Assembly (NCBI RefSeq): GCF_000003605.2
Contig: NW_003106095.1
Coordinates: 244,842 to 259,454 of the forward strand
Direction: 5' to 3'
DNA from: Saccoglossus kowalevskii
Taxonomy: Eukaryota > Hemichordata > Enteropneusta > Harrimaniidae
DNA length: 14,613 nt
Notes under the pieces: model-generated
The model's input: the letters and a program-made list of their open reading frames with translations, nothing else
Database searches by the model: none
What the model was told of the DNA's origin: nothing
Part shown: positions 1 to 8,111 of the stretch, piece after piece
How the letters are laid out: each line of letters begins with the position of its first letter
Numbering within the stretch: the stretch's first letter is position 1
Program-made: the position numbers and the translations under genes

Positions 1-643
1 GTTCAAATTTGGTACATACATTAAACATAATAGGACCTTGATGCACGTCATTTTTTTTCCGGATCAAGTTCGAAATGGCCGACTGGCGGCCATTTTGTTT
101 TAAAGAATTCAGTTCTGGATCCGTATCCGAGACATGTCTGGATTGATCAAGTTCAAACTTCACACACACAAGGTACATCATGTCACAAATATGTATGTGC
201 ATTTGTTTCATGATTTCATTAACGATAGCCAAATGGCGGCCTCTTTAAGGTCGAAAATGCATTGAAATCGCACATTTTCACCATTCCGAACCCGGATCTC
301 AGTTATGCATGGACGGATTTTGTTCAAATTTGGTACATACATTAAACAAAATAGGACCTTGATGCACATAATTTTTTTTTGCGGATCAAGTTCGAAATGG
401 CCGACTGGCGGCCATTTTGTTTTAATAAATTCAGTTCTGGATCCGTATCCAAGACATGTCTGGATTGATCAAGTTCAAACTTCACACACACATGGTACAT
501 CTTGTCACAAATAGATATGTGCATTTGTTTCATGATCCGCTTAACAATAGCTGAATGATGGCCATTTTAAGGCCGAAAATGCATCAAAATCACGTATTTT
601 CACAATTCCGGAACCTGATCTCAGTCATGCGTGGATGGATTTT
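1..643 (+). repeat. Tandem array, ~321-bp dimeric unit (A+B half-units), two full copies
   Basis: Two consecutive near-identical units are seen, 1-321 and 322-643. Each splits into a diverged pair of half-units that begin with the same kind of sequence: A at 1 and 322 starts GTTCAAATTTGGTACATACA, and B at 151 and 473 starts GTTCAAACTTCACACACACA. A is 150-151 bp and B is 171 bp. Both half-units carry a GGATNNAGTTC-like start, a poly-T or TTTCATGAT segment and a GGCGGCC-ATTTT box, so the 321-bp unit is a higher-order dimer of an older repeat of about 150-170 bp. The A units contain a perfect 7-bp stem AATGGCC/GGCCATT (74-80 with 88-94; 396-402 with 410-416). Short open frames on both strands exist only because the repeat lacks stops. 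They show no protein-like features. Confidence 0.93.
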
Positions 644-705
644 GTTCAGATTTAGAACAATGTGTTGTACATATGCAGGTGCATTTCGGTCATGATCTGC
701 TTTGA
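644..705 (+). repeat. Truncated, diverged B half-unit at the edge of the 321-bp array
   Basis: After the second unit the sequence restarts with GTTCAGATTTAGAACA and follows the B half-unit loosely (GTACATATGCAGGTGCATTT, TCATGATCTGCTT) before similarity is lost near 705. It is more diverged than the two inner units, as expected for the edge of a tandem array. The boundary is approximate. Confidence 0.7.
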
Positions 706-759
706 ATGTATATGTCACTCAAATATGAACGTAACGGGAACGTGTCATTGACAATGACT

Positions 760-1075
760 TGTATTTTTTCGACTTTTTCTTGAAAACTAGAAGCTTGAAT
801 GCTTTGATACTTGGTCTATATGTACCTTGGGTAGACCTCTTAAATTTGTTCATTTCATGATGATATCTTCAATTCTCTAATTTTGGTGAATATTTTTTTT
901 ATTTTTGGTAAAAAGTGATATTTTTGACTTGTTGAAAACAGATGGTCTGATTGCTTTCAAATGATACTGTACATCAGGTAGACCTCTCCCAGATTTGTTC
1001 ATTTACTAATGATTTCTTTAATTGAAACGTGCATTGCTAACAGCGAAGTCATCTCAGGCAAGAAGCTGCTTGTTT
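760..1075 (+). repeat. Dispersed element copy 1 with ~155-bp internal repeats and conserved tail
   Basis: This stretch matches 3087-3534 over most of its length. Shared blocks include CTTGAAAACTA, GAATGCTTTGATACTTGGT, GTACCTTGGGTAGACCTC, TTTCATGATGATATCTTCAA and TTTTTGGTAAAAAGTGATAT. A first internal unit starts with GACTT at 771 and a second with GACTT at 926, a spacing of 155 bp. The copy ends with the same tail as 3488-3534 (GTGCATTGCTAACAGCG, then GCTGCTTGTTT ending at 1075), although its tail hairpin is decayed. No palindromic head lies directly upstream. Instead the copy follows the edge of the 321-bp array. It is probably a non-autonomous mobile element. No coding capacity is seen. Confidence 0.85.
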
Positions 1076-2228
1076 GTACATAATTTGGAACAAATGGACA
1101 TAATTTCCTATTGGTCTTGATCAAAATTTGGAGAAAAATATGAAAAAAATTATGTAGGTTTAAATTTATGAAAGCTATGTGACAAAAGTTGACACAAAAA
1201 TCTTTTACTTTGCAAATAGTTTGCTTATTGCTGTATAAGGTCATATGTGGAAAAAAATACGGGGGCTTATTTTTGAGATCAACTTGATATATACAGAATT
1301 TGGAGTTACATGGGAAAAAGTAAAACAACCCATTCGATTTTTTAAACTCAAGGTAATGAAAAATGTGTCTGAAACTAAATTTTGGAGAAATAAATGTTGG
1401 GGGATATAAACAGCAATTTTAGTACATGCGCCATAGTATGTGTTCCCATGCAAAAACTCCTGCACTTTCACTTTGAACCCTCCAAGTTTGGGAAACTGCA
1501 TGAACTGCCTTAAGCACATAAATGGTTAATGTGGGAGGGTCGTCACTTGCGTGCGTGCTGTAATTGAGTCCCAACCGACGATAACAACACGCGCTAAAAA
1601 TACAAAGGCTCATGGGTAGACACTTGTTTGTAAACAATGACACACTATGGCCATCTGGCACATGTGCAGGTGACGACTCCCTGCTTCAAACAATATTTTG
1701 CTACAGTTGTCTTTTCTAACATCTTTAGCGATTGCTGATGGTACATAGTGAATTTTGCCACTGAAACCATGTCCATGTTTGGTACTACGTTACTACAGCT
1801 GAGTGACCATAGTATTTAATATGGCCATTAAATGCACCATCTTGGCGGGATACAGGCCCAATTGATCGCTATAATCTGAGAACCAAGGTTTCCCTTATAG
1901 TCTCATTCATCACTGAATTCAAAGTAAAATGTTGCCATGGTTTTGTGATCTAATTGTAACATAGTTCACAAAGAACATTCATTTAAGCATTACATAATTT
2001 GATGAACTATTCATGATGATGTTCTAGTTAAACAAACAAGTAAACAAAAACTAAAACTGGTGTGGTATTGAAATGATTTAGCAAGGGCTTTGGTAATTAG
2101 GGCAATAACTTCCTTGAGATTCACTACAAATGACCAAAAAGCTACAGCAAAATATCATAGTTGGGGTTGAAATTGTCGTTATCATCAGTATAAACATATA
2201 ACGTTATCTTCATTTGATTCTATGATTA
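1076..2228. other. Gene-free unique sequence
   Basis: I see no supported gene here. The open frames of 80-109 codons on the minus strand (999-1661) lack recognisable motifs and are mostly low-complexity aromatic and leucine-rich strings. A somewhat GC-richer patch at about 1430-1690 holds several CpGs and a separated GTCGTCAC/GTGACGAC inverted octamer, but no gene signature. The rest is AT-rich with no repeat that I can pair with another part of the window. Confidence 0.6.
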
Positions 2229-2233
2229 CATCA

Positions 2234-2569
2234 CAGGGATCGAAATATCCTGGTGCACACTGCACTATGCACATAGATTATTAGCTAGTGCAAGTAAACT
2301 CAAAATATAATGTGCACGCTGTGCATGTAGAAATTAACACAACATTTTCTCAGTATATTCACTAATAAAGCCTAAAGCCTAAAGTTCAACCAACATTGTG
2401 AAACAACTAAAAAAAAAAAACAATTCTTTCGTGATCGCATCAATCGTGAACCCGTAAATTTTATTTAAACTTTAAAAGTAGTGCATTTCACAACATGCCA
2501 GTGCAGGTGAATTTCAAATTCAACATGCACACTATGCATGCAGGGAAAAAAATCCTATTTCAATCCCTG
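2234..2569. mobile_element. hAT-like MITE with terminal inverted repeats and CATCA target duplication
   Basis: The left end reads CAGGGATCGAAATATCCT. The reverse complement of the right end reads CAGGGATTGAAATAGGATT, matching at about 13 of the first 14 positions. Subterminal sequence also pairs: GGTGCACACTGCACTATGCA on the left against a GCATGCATAGTGTGCATG-type segment on the right. The 336-bp element is flanked by an exact direct duplication CATCA (2229-2233 and 2570-2574), as expected for target-site duplication on insertion. CAGGG-type termini followed by GAAAT are typical of non-autonomous hAT-like transposons in many invertebrates. hAT elements usually duplicate 8 bp (5-8 reported), so the superfamily is inferred. 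The interior has no open frame, a short AAAGCCT triplication near 2367 and an A-run near 2411. Confidence 0.85.
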
Positions 2570-2574
2570 CATCA

Positions 2575-3007
2575 TATCTATTTTCAGTAAGATTTTGTAA
2601 TCGTGTTATCACTGAATAAAATAACTATAATTTTTCAACCACTAATTTCAATATATTTTTCGTCAGACGATTCAGCCTCCAAATCCTATAAAGAACTTTC
2701 TTAATTTATAAAGAAACTGGAATTTGTAAGTTGCCCATGAGATCTGACTGCATATATTGATAAGAAAACAGATGTGAATAGAATCTAGTATTGTATATGC
2801 AGAGAATACTAATTAATCACGGTTTGTTTATGATAAAATGAGGTTTCTAAAAGGTTGTCTTCATTTAATGTAAAAATTATATTTGAACTTGAAATTCAGG
2901 TTTGTCGCATTTCACAAATGAACTTTAATTTTTTACACAGTGAGACTCCTGTCTAATGGGCAATTATTTTCATTTGGACTTAAACCTCTTCACCACCAGT
3001 TCCCTTT
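2575..3007. other. Gene-free AT-rich spacer with a small dispersed block at its end
   Basis: No gene or structured repeat is visible between about 2575 and 2940. The stretch 2943-2977 (key words CCTGTC, AATGGG, AATTATT, CATTTGG) resembles 12603-12637, so it is probably part of, or commonly associated with, the head of the dispersed element that begins near 3008. Confidence 0.5.
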
Positions 3008-3534
3008 TTAGCTGTCGACTTTGTCGAGCGGAGCTTATCATATGAGTGGTTGTCCACCGTCGTCCGTGTCAATGTTTTACTTTTTGGACTTCTTCTTGAA
3101 AACTACAAGCCTGAATGCTTTGATACTTGGTGTATATGTACCTTGGGTAGACCTCTCTTAAATTTGTTCATTTCATGATGATATCTTCAATTCTCTAATT
3201 TTAGTGAATATTTTTGTCATTTTTGGTAAAAAGTGATATTTTCAACTTCTTGTTAAAAACCACAAGTCCAATTGCTTTGATATTACATATATAGGTACTA
3301 CATGTGGACCTTTCTCAGATTTGTTCATTTTGTAATGATATCTTCAATTCTCTAATTTTGGTGAATATTTTTGTAATTTTTGGTAAAAAGTGATATTTTC
3401 GACTTCTTGTTGAAAACCGCAAGTCTGATTGTTTTGATATTATACATATTCATTTTCTAATGATATCTTCTGTTCTTTAATTAAAAAGTGCATTGCTAAC
3501 AGCGGAGCTATCTCAGCCGAGAGGCTGCTTGTTT
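3008..3534 (+). mobile_element. Dispersed element copy 2: head, 157-bp tandem repeats, hairpin tail
   Basis: The element can be read head to tail. The head near 3008-3070 has TTAGCTGTCGACTTTGTCGA followed by AGCGGAGCT (3027-3035) and a CCACCGTCGTCCGTG stretch. The middle has internal repeats starting at 3087, 3244 and 3401, an exact 157-bp period, with the third truncated near 3490. The tail is GTGCATTGCTAACAGCGGAG, with AGCGGAGCT repeated at 3501-3509, then a perfect 5-bp stem CAGCC/GGCTG (3514-3518 with 3523-3527) and GCTTGTTT ending at 3534. A short non-coding element carrying a few 150-160-bp tandem repeats and a 3' hairpin resembles the pearl-like or Helitron/Helentron-associated elements known from bivalves. 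That class assignment is inference. There is no coding capacity. Confidence 0.82.
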
Positions 3535-4395
3535 CATTACAAATTCACCAAATAGTCAGGTTTATAGTCTGAACTTTCCTTCAGAAGATTGGGACAAATA
3601 TAACCAAATTTTGTGAGTAAAAACCAAAAATATTGAAGAACATAAGAATAAAGCACAGACAAATTTGGGCGAGAAAGTCTGGTGCTGAAAAGTTTGAAGG
3701 AATTATAAAAGAATAAACATTTGCGAAATCTTGCACCAAAATTATGGCATTCAAAGGGTTCCATGTAGACTTAAAACTATGTCCAAATCTACAGGATAAT
3801 TGTTGTCATAAGTTATTAAAAAAATATTCACTTTGTTCTGTTTTATTTACTGAGATCTATGACAATATTTTTACCAAGAAAATGTAATCATTTAATGATA
3901 TCAGAAATAAATTCTCTTTCAAAGAAGATCACAAACGCACAGTCCTTGTACAAAATAAAAATATGCTATGAAGATGAAGAGAATGAAGTCTCTACGCCTT
4001 GTACTGTGTTCTGAGAAAATGGCTTGTCCTATTATGAGAAAATGCTTTAAGCTATTTACCTAATTCTAAATAACGTCTTACTGTATGGGTTAATTTTTGT
4101 CATCAGTTATTAAAAATACACATTGCTCTATTTCTTCCTTTTATCATGTTTTCCAAAAATAAACTTTATTTATCTTTGACTATTACCGGAAATATGTTGA
4201 TATTTTTATCACATTGAGATAACGTCTCATCCAAAAATAAATAAAATTGATATTTTCTGTTTTATAAGGATGAAGAAAATGAAATAAGATAATATGATTC
4301 TCTTTGCAGTGCTCTAAAGTAATTGTTTAAATGATTGAATGAAGAAAATCAAATTCCCTCTATTTGCTATCTACCATGCATGTAGCAGAAATAAA
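3535..4395. other. Gene-free AT-rich sequence
   Basis: I see no gene, repeat pair or notable structure in this stretch. The minus-strand open frame at 3537-3764 encodes a serine/phenylalanine/leucine-rich string with no motif, and I do not consider it real. Confidence 0.6.
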
Positions 4396-4608
4396 TACTG
4401 TAAAATACTTTATTTTAGCTGGAATTAATTTTGCGCTGAAAGGGTTTTTTGGGTGTTTTGTATATAATTTATTTTCACTGATTTTTGATGAGTTGAATGT
4501 GAAATATAGGAAAAAAAGTATATTCGCTGGTTTTTATTTTCACGGAATCATCCCTTCAGCTAAAATAGCAGAAATTAATTCCAAACGAAAATAAAGCATT
4601 CTACAGTA
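4396..4608. mobile_element. MITE, TACTGTA-type ends, full-length copy
   Basis: The left terminus TACTGTAAAATACTTTATTT pairs with the right terminus, whose reverse complement begins TACTGTAGAATGCTTTATTT. Similarity extends about 36 bp and includes GGAATTAATTT in both arms. A second inverted pair lies inside (TTTTAGCTGGAATT on the left; a CTTCAGCTAAAATAGC block on the right). If the outer TA is the duplicated target, this fits a Tc1/mariner-like MITE with TA target sites. The interior block AGGAAAAAAAGTATATTCG recurs in the related copy at 13235-13403. The 76-codon frame across it (4364-4594) is incidental. Confidence 0.82.
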
Positions 4609-5065
4609 GCGAGAGTTTCTCTGCAGATGTTGAAATGTACAAACCATTGTGTTGGTATACAATGTATACTGTTGAAATAGTACACACTTATTGAGCGACA
4701 TTACATAATACCTGTTTGTTTCTGTCATTTGTGAGAAAATCTATTCTTTACAACTATTACTAACTGCAACCTTTTTCTTGTGTTTCCACATGAGCCATAA
4801 AATGACTTATTCAATTTATTAAAAATAAATACTATATTCAAGTACTATACAAAAATCCAATATTACCAGGATTTAAGGGGAGTGTTTTTAATTTATCTAT
4901 TATAGTTTTCATACTGCAATTAGAAAGCGTGCTATAGGTGCATGAGATCACATTTGTATTCATCAAGTTTAAATATATGTTGTCTAGTTAAATCATAGTT
5001 GTGTGATGATTACTGTAGAAAGAGCTTAGTACTCAAATCCACACCAGCCCTAACCTGAGCCTTCC
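4609..5065. other. Gene-free AT-rich sequence
   Basis: No gene or repeat is visible. The short minus-strand open frame 4540-4728 overlaps the MITE terminus and has no motif. Confidence 0.55.
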
Positions 5066-5066
5066 A

Positions 5067-5128
5067 ATGTAATTGTATATGCCCCTTCAGATAAATATGC
5101 GTCTTGAAGAAGGCATATACAATTAAAA
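5067..5128. other. Compact hairpin, pre-miRNA-sized foldback
   Basis: The left arm TAATTGTATATGCCCCTT (5070-5087) pairs with the right arm AAGGCATATACAATTA (5110-5125). Extending outward and inward gives about 18 Watson-Crick pairs in a 20-position lower stem, a small internal loop, then an upper TTCAG/CTTGAA stem closing a loop of about 12 nt. The whole structure is about 62-66 nt. It could be a remnant of a small inverted-repeat element or a microRNA-like precursor. Sequence alone cannot decide, and no second copy was noticed in the window. Confidence 0.55.
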
Positions 5129-5129
5129 T

Positions 5130-5683
5130 GGGGGGAGGGACACTGTTAGGTTTAGAGTTATGGGAAAACTTTTACCGTTATTGCTTATAAACCAACTGTG
5201 GCATATTGGGAGTTGTTGGTACTTTAATTTCATTATACACACCATAACCAGGTTACAGCAAAAACCATAGAAATTCTAGACTGTCCTTTGGCCAATTAAA
5301 GACGGTTGTGGTACAATAGATTATAACTGTGTCTCGTATTTATGAGTCAGATTTTAGTGAACACTGATAGCCTTTGAAATATTAGTAGTAGTCTAAACTG
5401 TCGTTAGCTGGTTCAATTTTTCCTCTTTAATAGCGTGGTTCATCTAGCTTTAATTTACCGTATTTTATTTTTTTTACTCAAGGGTACAAGGTTGTTTGTT
5501 TTTATACCAACTTTGCTTTTACGTAATTTTCAGTGCTTCTATGTTTAAAGTCATGATTCAGTATATACACTACTGACTCAGAAGTAAATGGGATTTTTTT
5601 TTCATGCACTTCTAATAGAGCAAATGCAGTAATAGTCTATATATTGTCTAATTGTGGTGTGAAACCTACATCACATAAGACTT
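5130..5683. other. Gene-free AT-rich sequence
   Basis: Nothing supportable is seen. A splice-acceptor-like TTTTACGTAATTTTCAG occurs near 5533 but is followed by only a very short open stretch. Confidence 0.55.
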
Positions 5684-5869
5684 CTGTAAAACCATTTATT
5701 TTTACTGGCATTTAATTTCACTATTTCTAAATGTTCAGCAATTACACTGGGTTTTAAGTTTATGAATTTTACAGAGAAACAACAAGTTCTAATATCATGC
5801 TCGCCGGAATCTAATTTAGCCGATTCTACTTATCTGCAAAAATATTAAAATTAAAAATAGTATCCACAG
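5684..5869. mobile_element. MITE, CTGTAAA/CTGTGGA ends
   Basis: The left end CTGTAAAACCATTTATTTTT and the reverse complement of the right end (CTGTGGATACTATTTTTAAT) form an imperfect terminal inverted repeat. Internally, CCATTTATTTTTACTGGC through TTTAATTTCA (5692-5720) reappears inverted at 7917-7945 with 25 of 29 positions identical. The central segment with AGAGAAACAA and AGTTCTA (about 5756-5795) reappears in direct orientation near 7958-7997. The element is non-coding, and no convincing target duplication was found. Confidence 0.68.
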
Positions 5870-5972
5870 TATATGTATGCACACTTTGTGACCAGAAAGT
5901 AAGACTAAAGAATGTCATCACTAAGAAAGAAGGAAAAGACGTATCTACATGTACAGAATCTATAGAATAGAT

Positions 5973-6049
5973 TAGAATAGAATAGAATAGAATAGAATAG
6001 AATAGAATAGAATAGAATAGAATAGAATAGAATAGAATAGAATAGAATA
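5973..6049 (+). repeat. Pentanucleotide microsatellite (TAGAA)n, about 15 units
   Basis: An uninterrupted run of the 5-bp unit TAGAA spans 77 bp, about 15.4 units. It is preceded by imperfect units (TAGAATAGAT) from about 5963. The perfect copies imply recent slippage activity. No function is suggested by its position. Confidence 0.97.
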
Positions 6050-7053
6050 ATGCTTTATAACATCCTTAATGAAAACTGACATTTCAGTTTTGGTAATTGC
6101 TGTATTAAAGCTTTTTTAAAATAAACTACAATTAAACTACACATACAATACTATAATAGATTTCAAACTACATGTAAATCACACTGAAAATATACCCTAT
6201 CTAAATTTGTGAATAATATGAAACTCAGACAACAGTAATTGAATCAAGGAATAATGTTATCAGACATATGCATTTATTCTTAAATCAAAGTGAAATGAAA
6301 ATGTAAGAAGAACTCTGCTGCCTCTGGCATGTGTATCATTATCTGATCCGTTTCAACCATCCTAATATCATTTGTAAGTTATGAAAAATATATTACCTCT
6401 CAGACCTGTTCACTCAATTTGCTTCAAATTAGATCATATTTTCTAATATTTGATAACACCTACTTGTACTAGCGGTATTGATGAAAGAACTTGTGTACTA
6501 TAAATATCTCTTCTTTTTAGAGGTGATGCTGTTGCATGATTATTTTGGTTGCTATTTTTTTGTCACTGATGACACTGTTTGGGATTTCATCTATCTGTCC
6601 GTCTTTGTGTTCATTCGTAAACCCGACATCATTACTTGGCAAGCCATGACCGACAAATATATACAATAATGGTACACTACATATAGATGTCCATGTTAAA
6701 TTGTCTTTTGTTTTTTTCACCTTTCACCATTTCATCTCCCAAATCACCATAAAACAGCATTTGTCATGTCTTACTCATGCCAGCTCTGTCAAACTCCTTT
6801 CTCTATTTTAAATTCATATTATGTGACCTTCCAGAATCATGACTACCTATTGCTTGATATTTTACCTTTTCACATCATTTTACTGATGTCTACTTCTCAG
6901 ATATACCTGAGCCGATTTCATTTGAAATTGGTACTGATCAACACTTCAATTTCACGATTTTATTAAAAATGGCCAACTGACAGTCATGTGTCCATGCACA
7001 TTTTCCATGATTTAGATTTTCCCATGTGAAACACTTGTATACTATATATATCA
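6050..7053. other. Gene-free AT-rich sequence
   Basis: No gene can be supported. The open frame 6478-6669 (+) contains an acceptor-like pyrimidine run ending in TTTTTAG at 6520, but the encoded product is dominated by aromatic and hydrophobic residues and shows no family signature. The frame 6766-6966 (+) is similar. I treat both as chance. Confidence 0.5.
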
Positions 7054-7227
7054 TAAAATCTGTATTAGAAGCCGCATCCCTAATAGAAGTCGCACCCACT
7101 CTTTTAAAATAATTGAGAACAAAAAATTCATCATTTCTCATATGTGTATGTGCTCTAATAGAAGCCGCATCCCCTATGTTACATTCTACCATTTTTATAC
7201 AAGCCGCAGCTTCTAATACAGATTTTA
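7054..7227. mobile_element. MITE / foldback element with AGAAGCCGC boxes
   Basis: The left arm 7054-7075 (TAAAATCTGTATTAGAAGCC plus GC) and the reverse complement of the right arm 7206-7227 agree at 21 of 22 positions. The TA at each outer edge could be a duplicated TA target. Inside are direct copies of a box of about 17 bp, [A/T]TTAGAAGCCGCATCCC-like, at 7064-7080, 7081-7097 and 7156-7172. An inverted one at 7203-7217 belongs to the right terminus. The 174-bp element has no coding capacity. Short open frames on both strands across it (6938-7240, 7113-7298) are repeat-derived. Confidence 0.8.
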
Positions 7228-7790
7228 CAGTATTAACCAATGTTGTACAAAGACATACAGTTGGTCACGTATGCATGACAATTCGTTTTGGATTATGATG
7301 AAATTTGCTTCATATAATTCCCCCCTTTGATGACGTCAAATGTCATTTCAACTTAATACGAACGGGGACAATGTCCTGTTGTTCAGTACCGCTGCTCCCA
7401 TTATCAGCACGCCATATGTGATCACTGATATAGTTCATACTAAAGTCACACCGATGGTAATGATATAGGAGTATAAATGTAGTTATTTCAGGGCTGCTAC
7501 TCCAACTGTGATTTTCCCTCCTTACATGGTGCTCCAGCAATCCATTAACAGCATTCACGCAGCTTTTCCCCTTTCTTTTATAATAACTGTAATGAACTCT
7601 AACATATATGATAACGTACATAATCAGTGAGAAACAGGATGTCGACTATAGTGTAACTCTGTTACACTTGTTTCTGCCTCCATCACTTCTCAATTTTATT
7701 GTCCTCTTTTAGGCTAATCTCCTGTAAACATTTTGTATTTTACATATAATGTAAATATACTAATCATTCCTGAGTTTTAGTTTCACTTTT
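7228..7790. other. No supported gene; CRE-like octamer and a minus-strand open frame
   Basis: A perfect TGACGTCA octamer, the palindromic CRE consensus, lies at 7331-7338. A single octamer is expected by chance about once per 65 kb in random sequence with equal base frequencies, so it is weak evidence for regulation. The minus-strand frame 7343-7621 (92 codons) is less hydrophobic and more polar than other chance frames here and lies in locally GC-richer sequence. It matches no family I recognise and has no clear splice or promoter context. Confidence 0.4.
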
Positions 7791-7858
7791 TGCTAAAGTA
7801 AAACGTGCTAAAATTAAACCAATGTGAACATATTAATTAACAATAAATATTTGTAACT

Positions 7859-8111
7859 CCCTGGTAAATCTGTGAACTTGAAATCGAGTGAATATTTGCT
7901 CAAAACACCAAAGAAGTGAAATTAAATTTCAGGGAAAATAAATGGTGGTGTTTCAAGTTTATAAACTTGTCTGAGAAACAATGAGTTCTATTGTTTTTCT
8001 AGGTGTACACATAGATTGAATTTATCAAATTTTACTTGCCTGTAAAATAGTGAAATTAAAAAATAGTGAATAATTGAATGTGTTTACAACTGTTATTTTC
8101 ATGGAATCATC
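7859..8111. mobile_element. Degraded composite MITE fragment
   Basis: The part 7917-7945 is an inverted copy of 5692-5720 (25 of 29 identical). About 7952-7997 matches the core of the 5684-5869 element in direct orientation (AAGTTTAT, GAGAAACAA, AGTTCTA). The later CTGTAAAATAGTGAAATTAA (near 8041) resembles that element's right-arm region. At the right edge TTATTTTCATGGAATCATC matches the TTATTTTCACGGAATCATC block of the 4396-4608 family at 18 of 19 positions. The ends are decayed, so boundaries are approximate. The mixture may reflect an old nested insertion or a shared ancestor of the two families. Confidence 0.6.

Noticed and set aside
305-533. Overlapping open frames on both strands (69 and 63 codons) in the 321-bp array, and similar frames at 14169-14455.
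   Set aside because: They follow the repeat unit in both strands, begin and end with repeat positions, and have no protein motif. The repeated phrases come from the DNA repeat.
999-1661. Three minus-strand frames of 80-109 codons.
   Set aside because: Composition is dominated by F, L, S, K, N and C from AT-rich DNA. No domain, signal or splice structure is seen, and one frame starts inside a repeat tail.
1537-1680. Inverted octamer GTCGTCAC/GTGACGAC as ends of an element.
   Set aside because: The arms are only 8 bp, spaced about 130 bp apart, with no further pairing or target duplication.
4364-4728. Open frames on both strands around the MITE at 4396-4608.
   Set aside because: They coincide with the element and its termini. 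MITEs do not encode proteins and no motif is visible.
6478-6669. A 63-codon frame with an acceptor-like TTTTTAG at 6520.
   Set aside because: There is no clear donor, the product is hydrophobic and aromatic-rich in its first half, and nothing is recognisable. The acceptor alone is expected by chance in T-rich sequence.
7331-7338. CRE consensus octamer TGACGTCA as a promoter element.
   Set aside because: A single octamer with no transcription start, TATA or gene nearby. Chance occurrence is likely.
7343-7621. A 92-codon minus-strand frame with fairly protein-like composition.
   Set aside because: No family signature, good start context or convincing splice sites. It is kept only as a remark in the annotation of that stretch.
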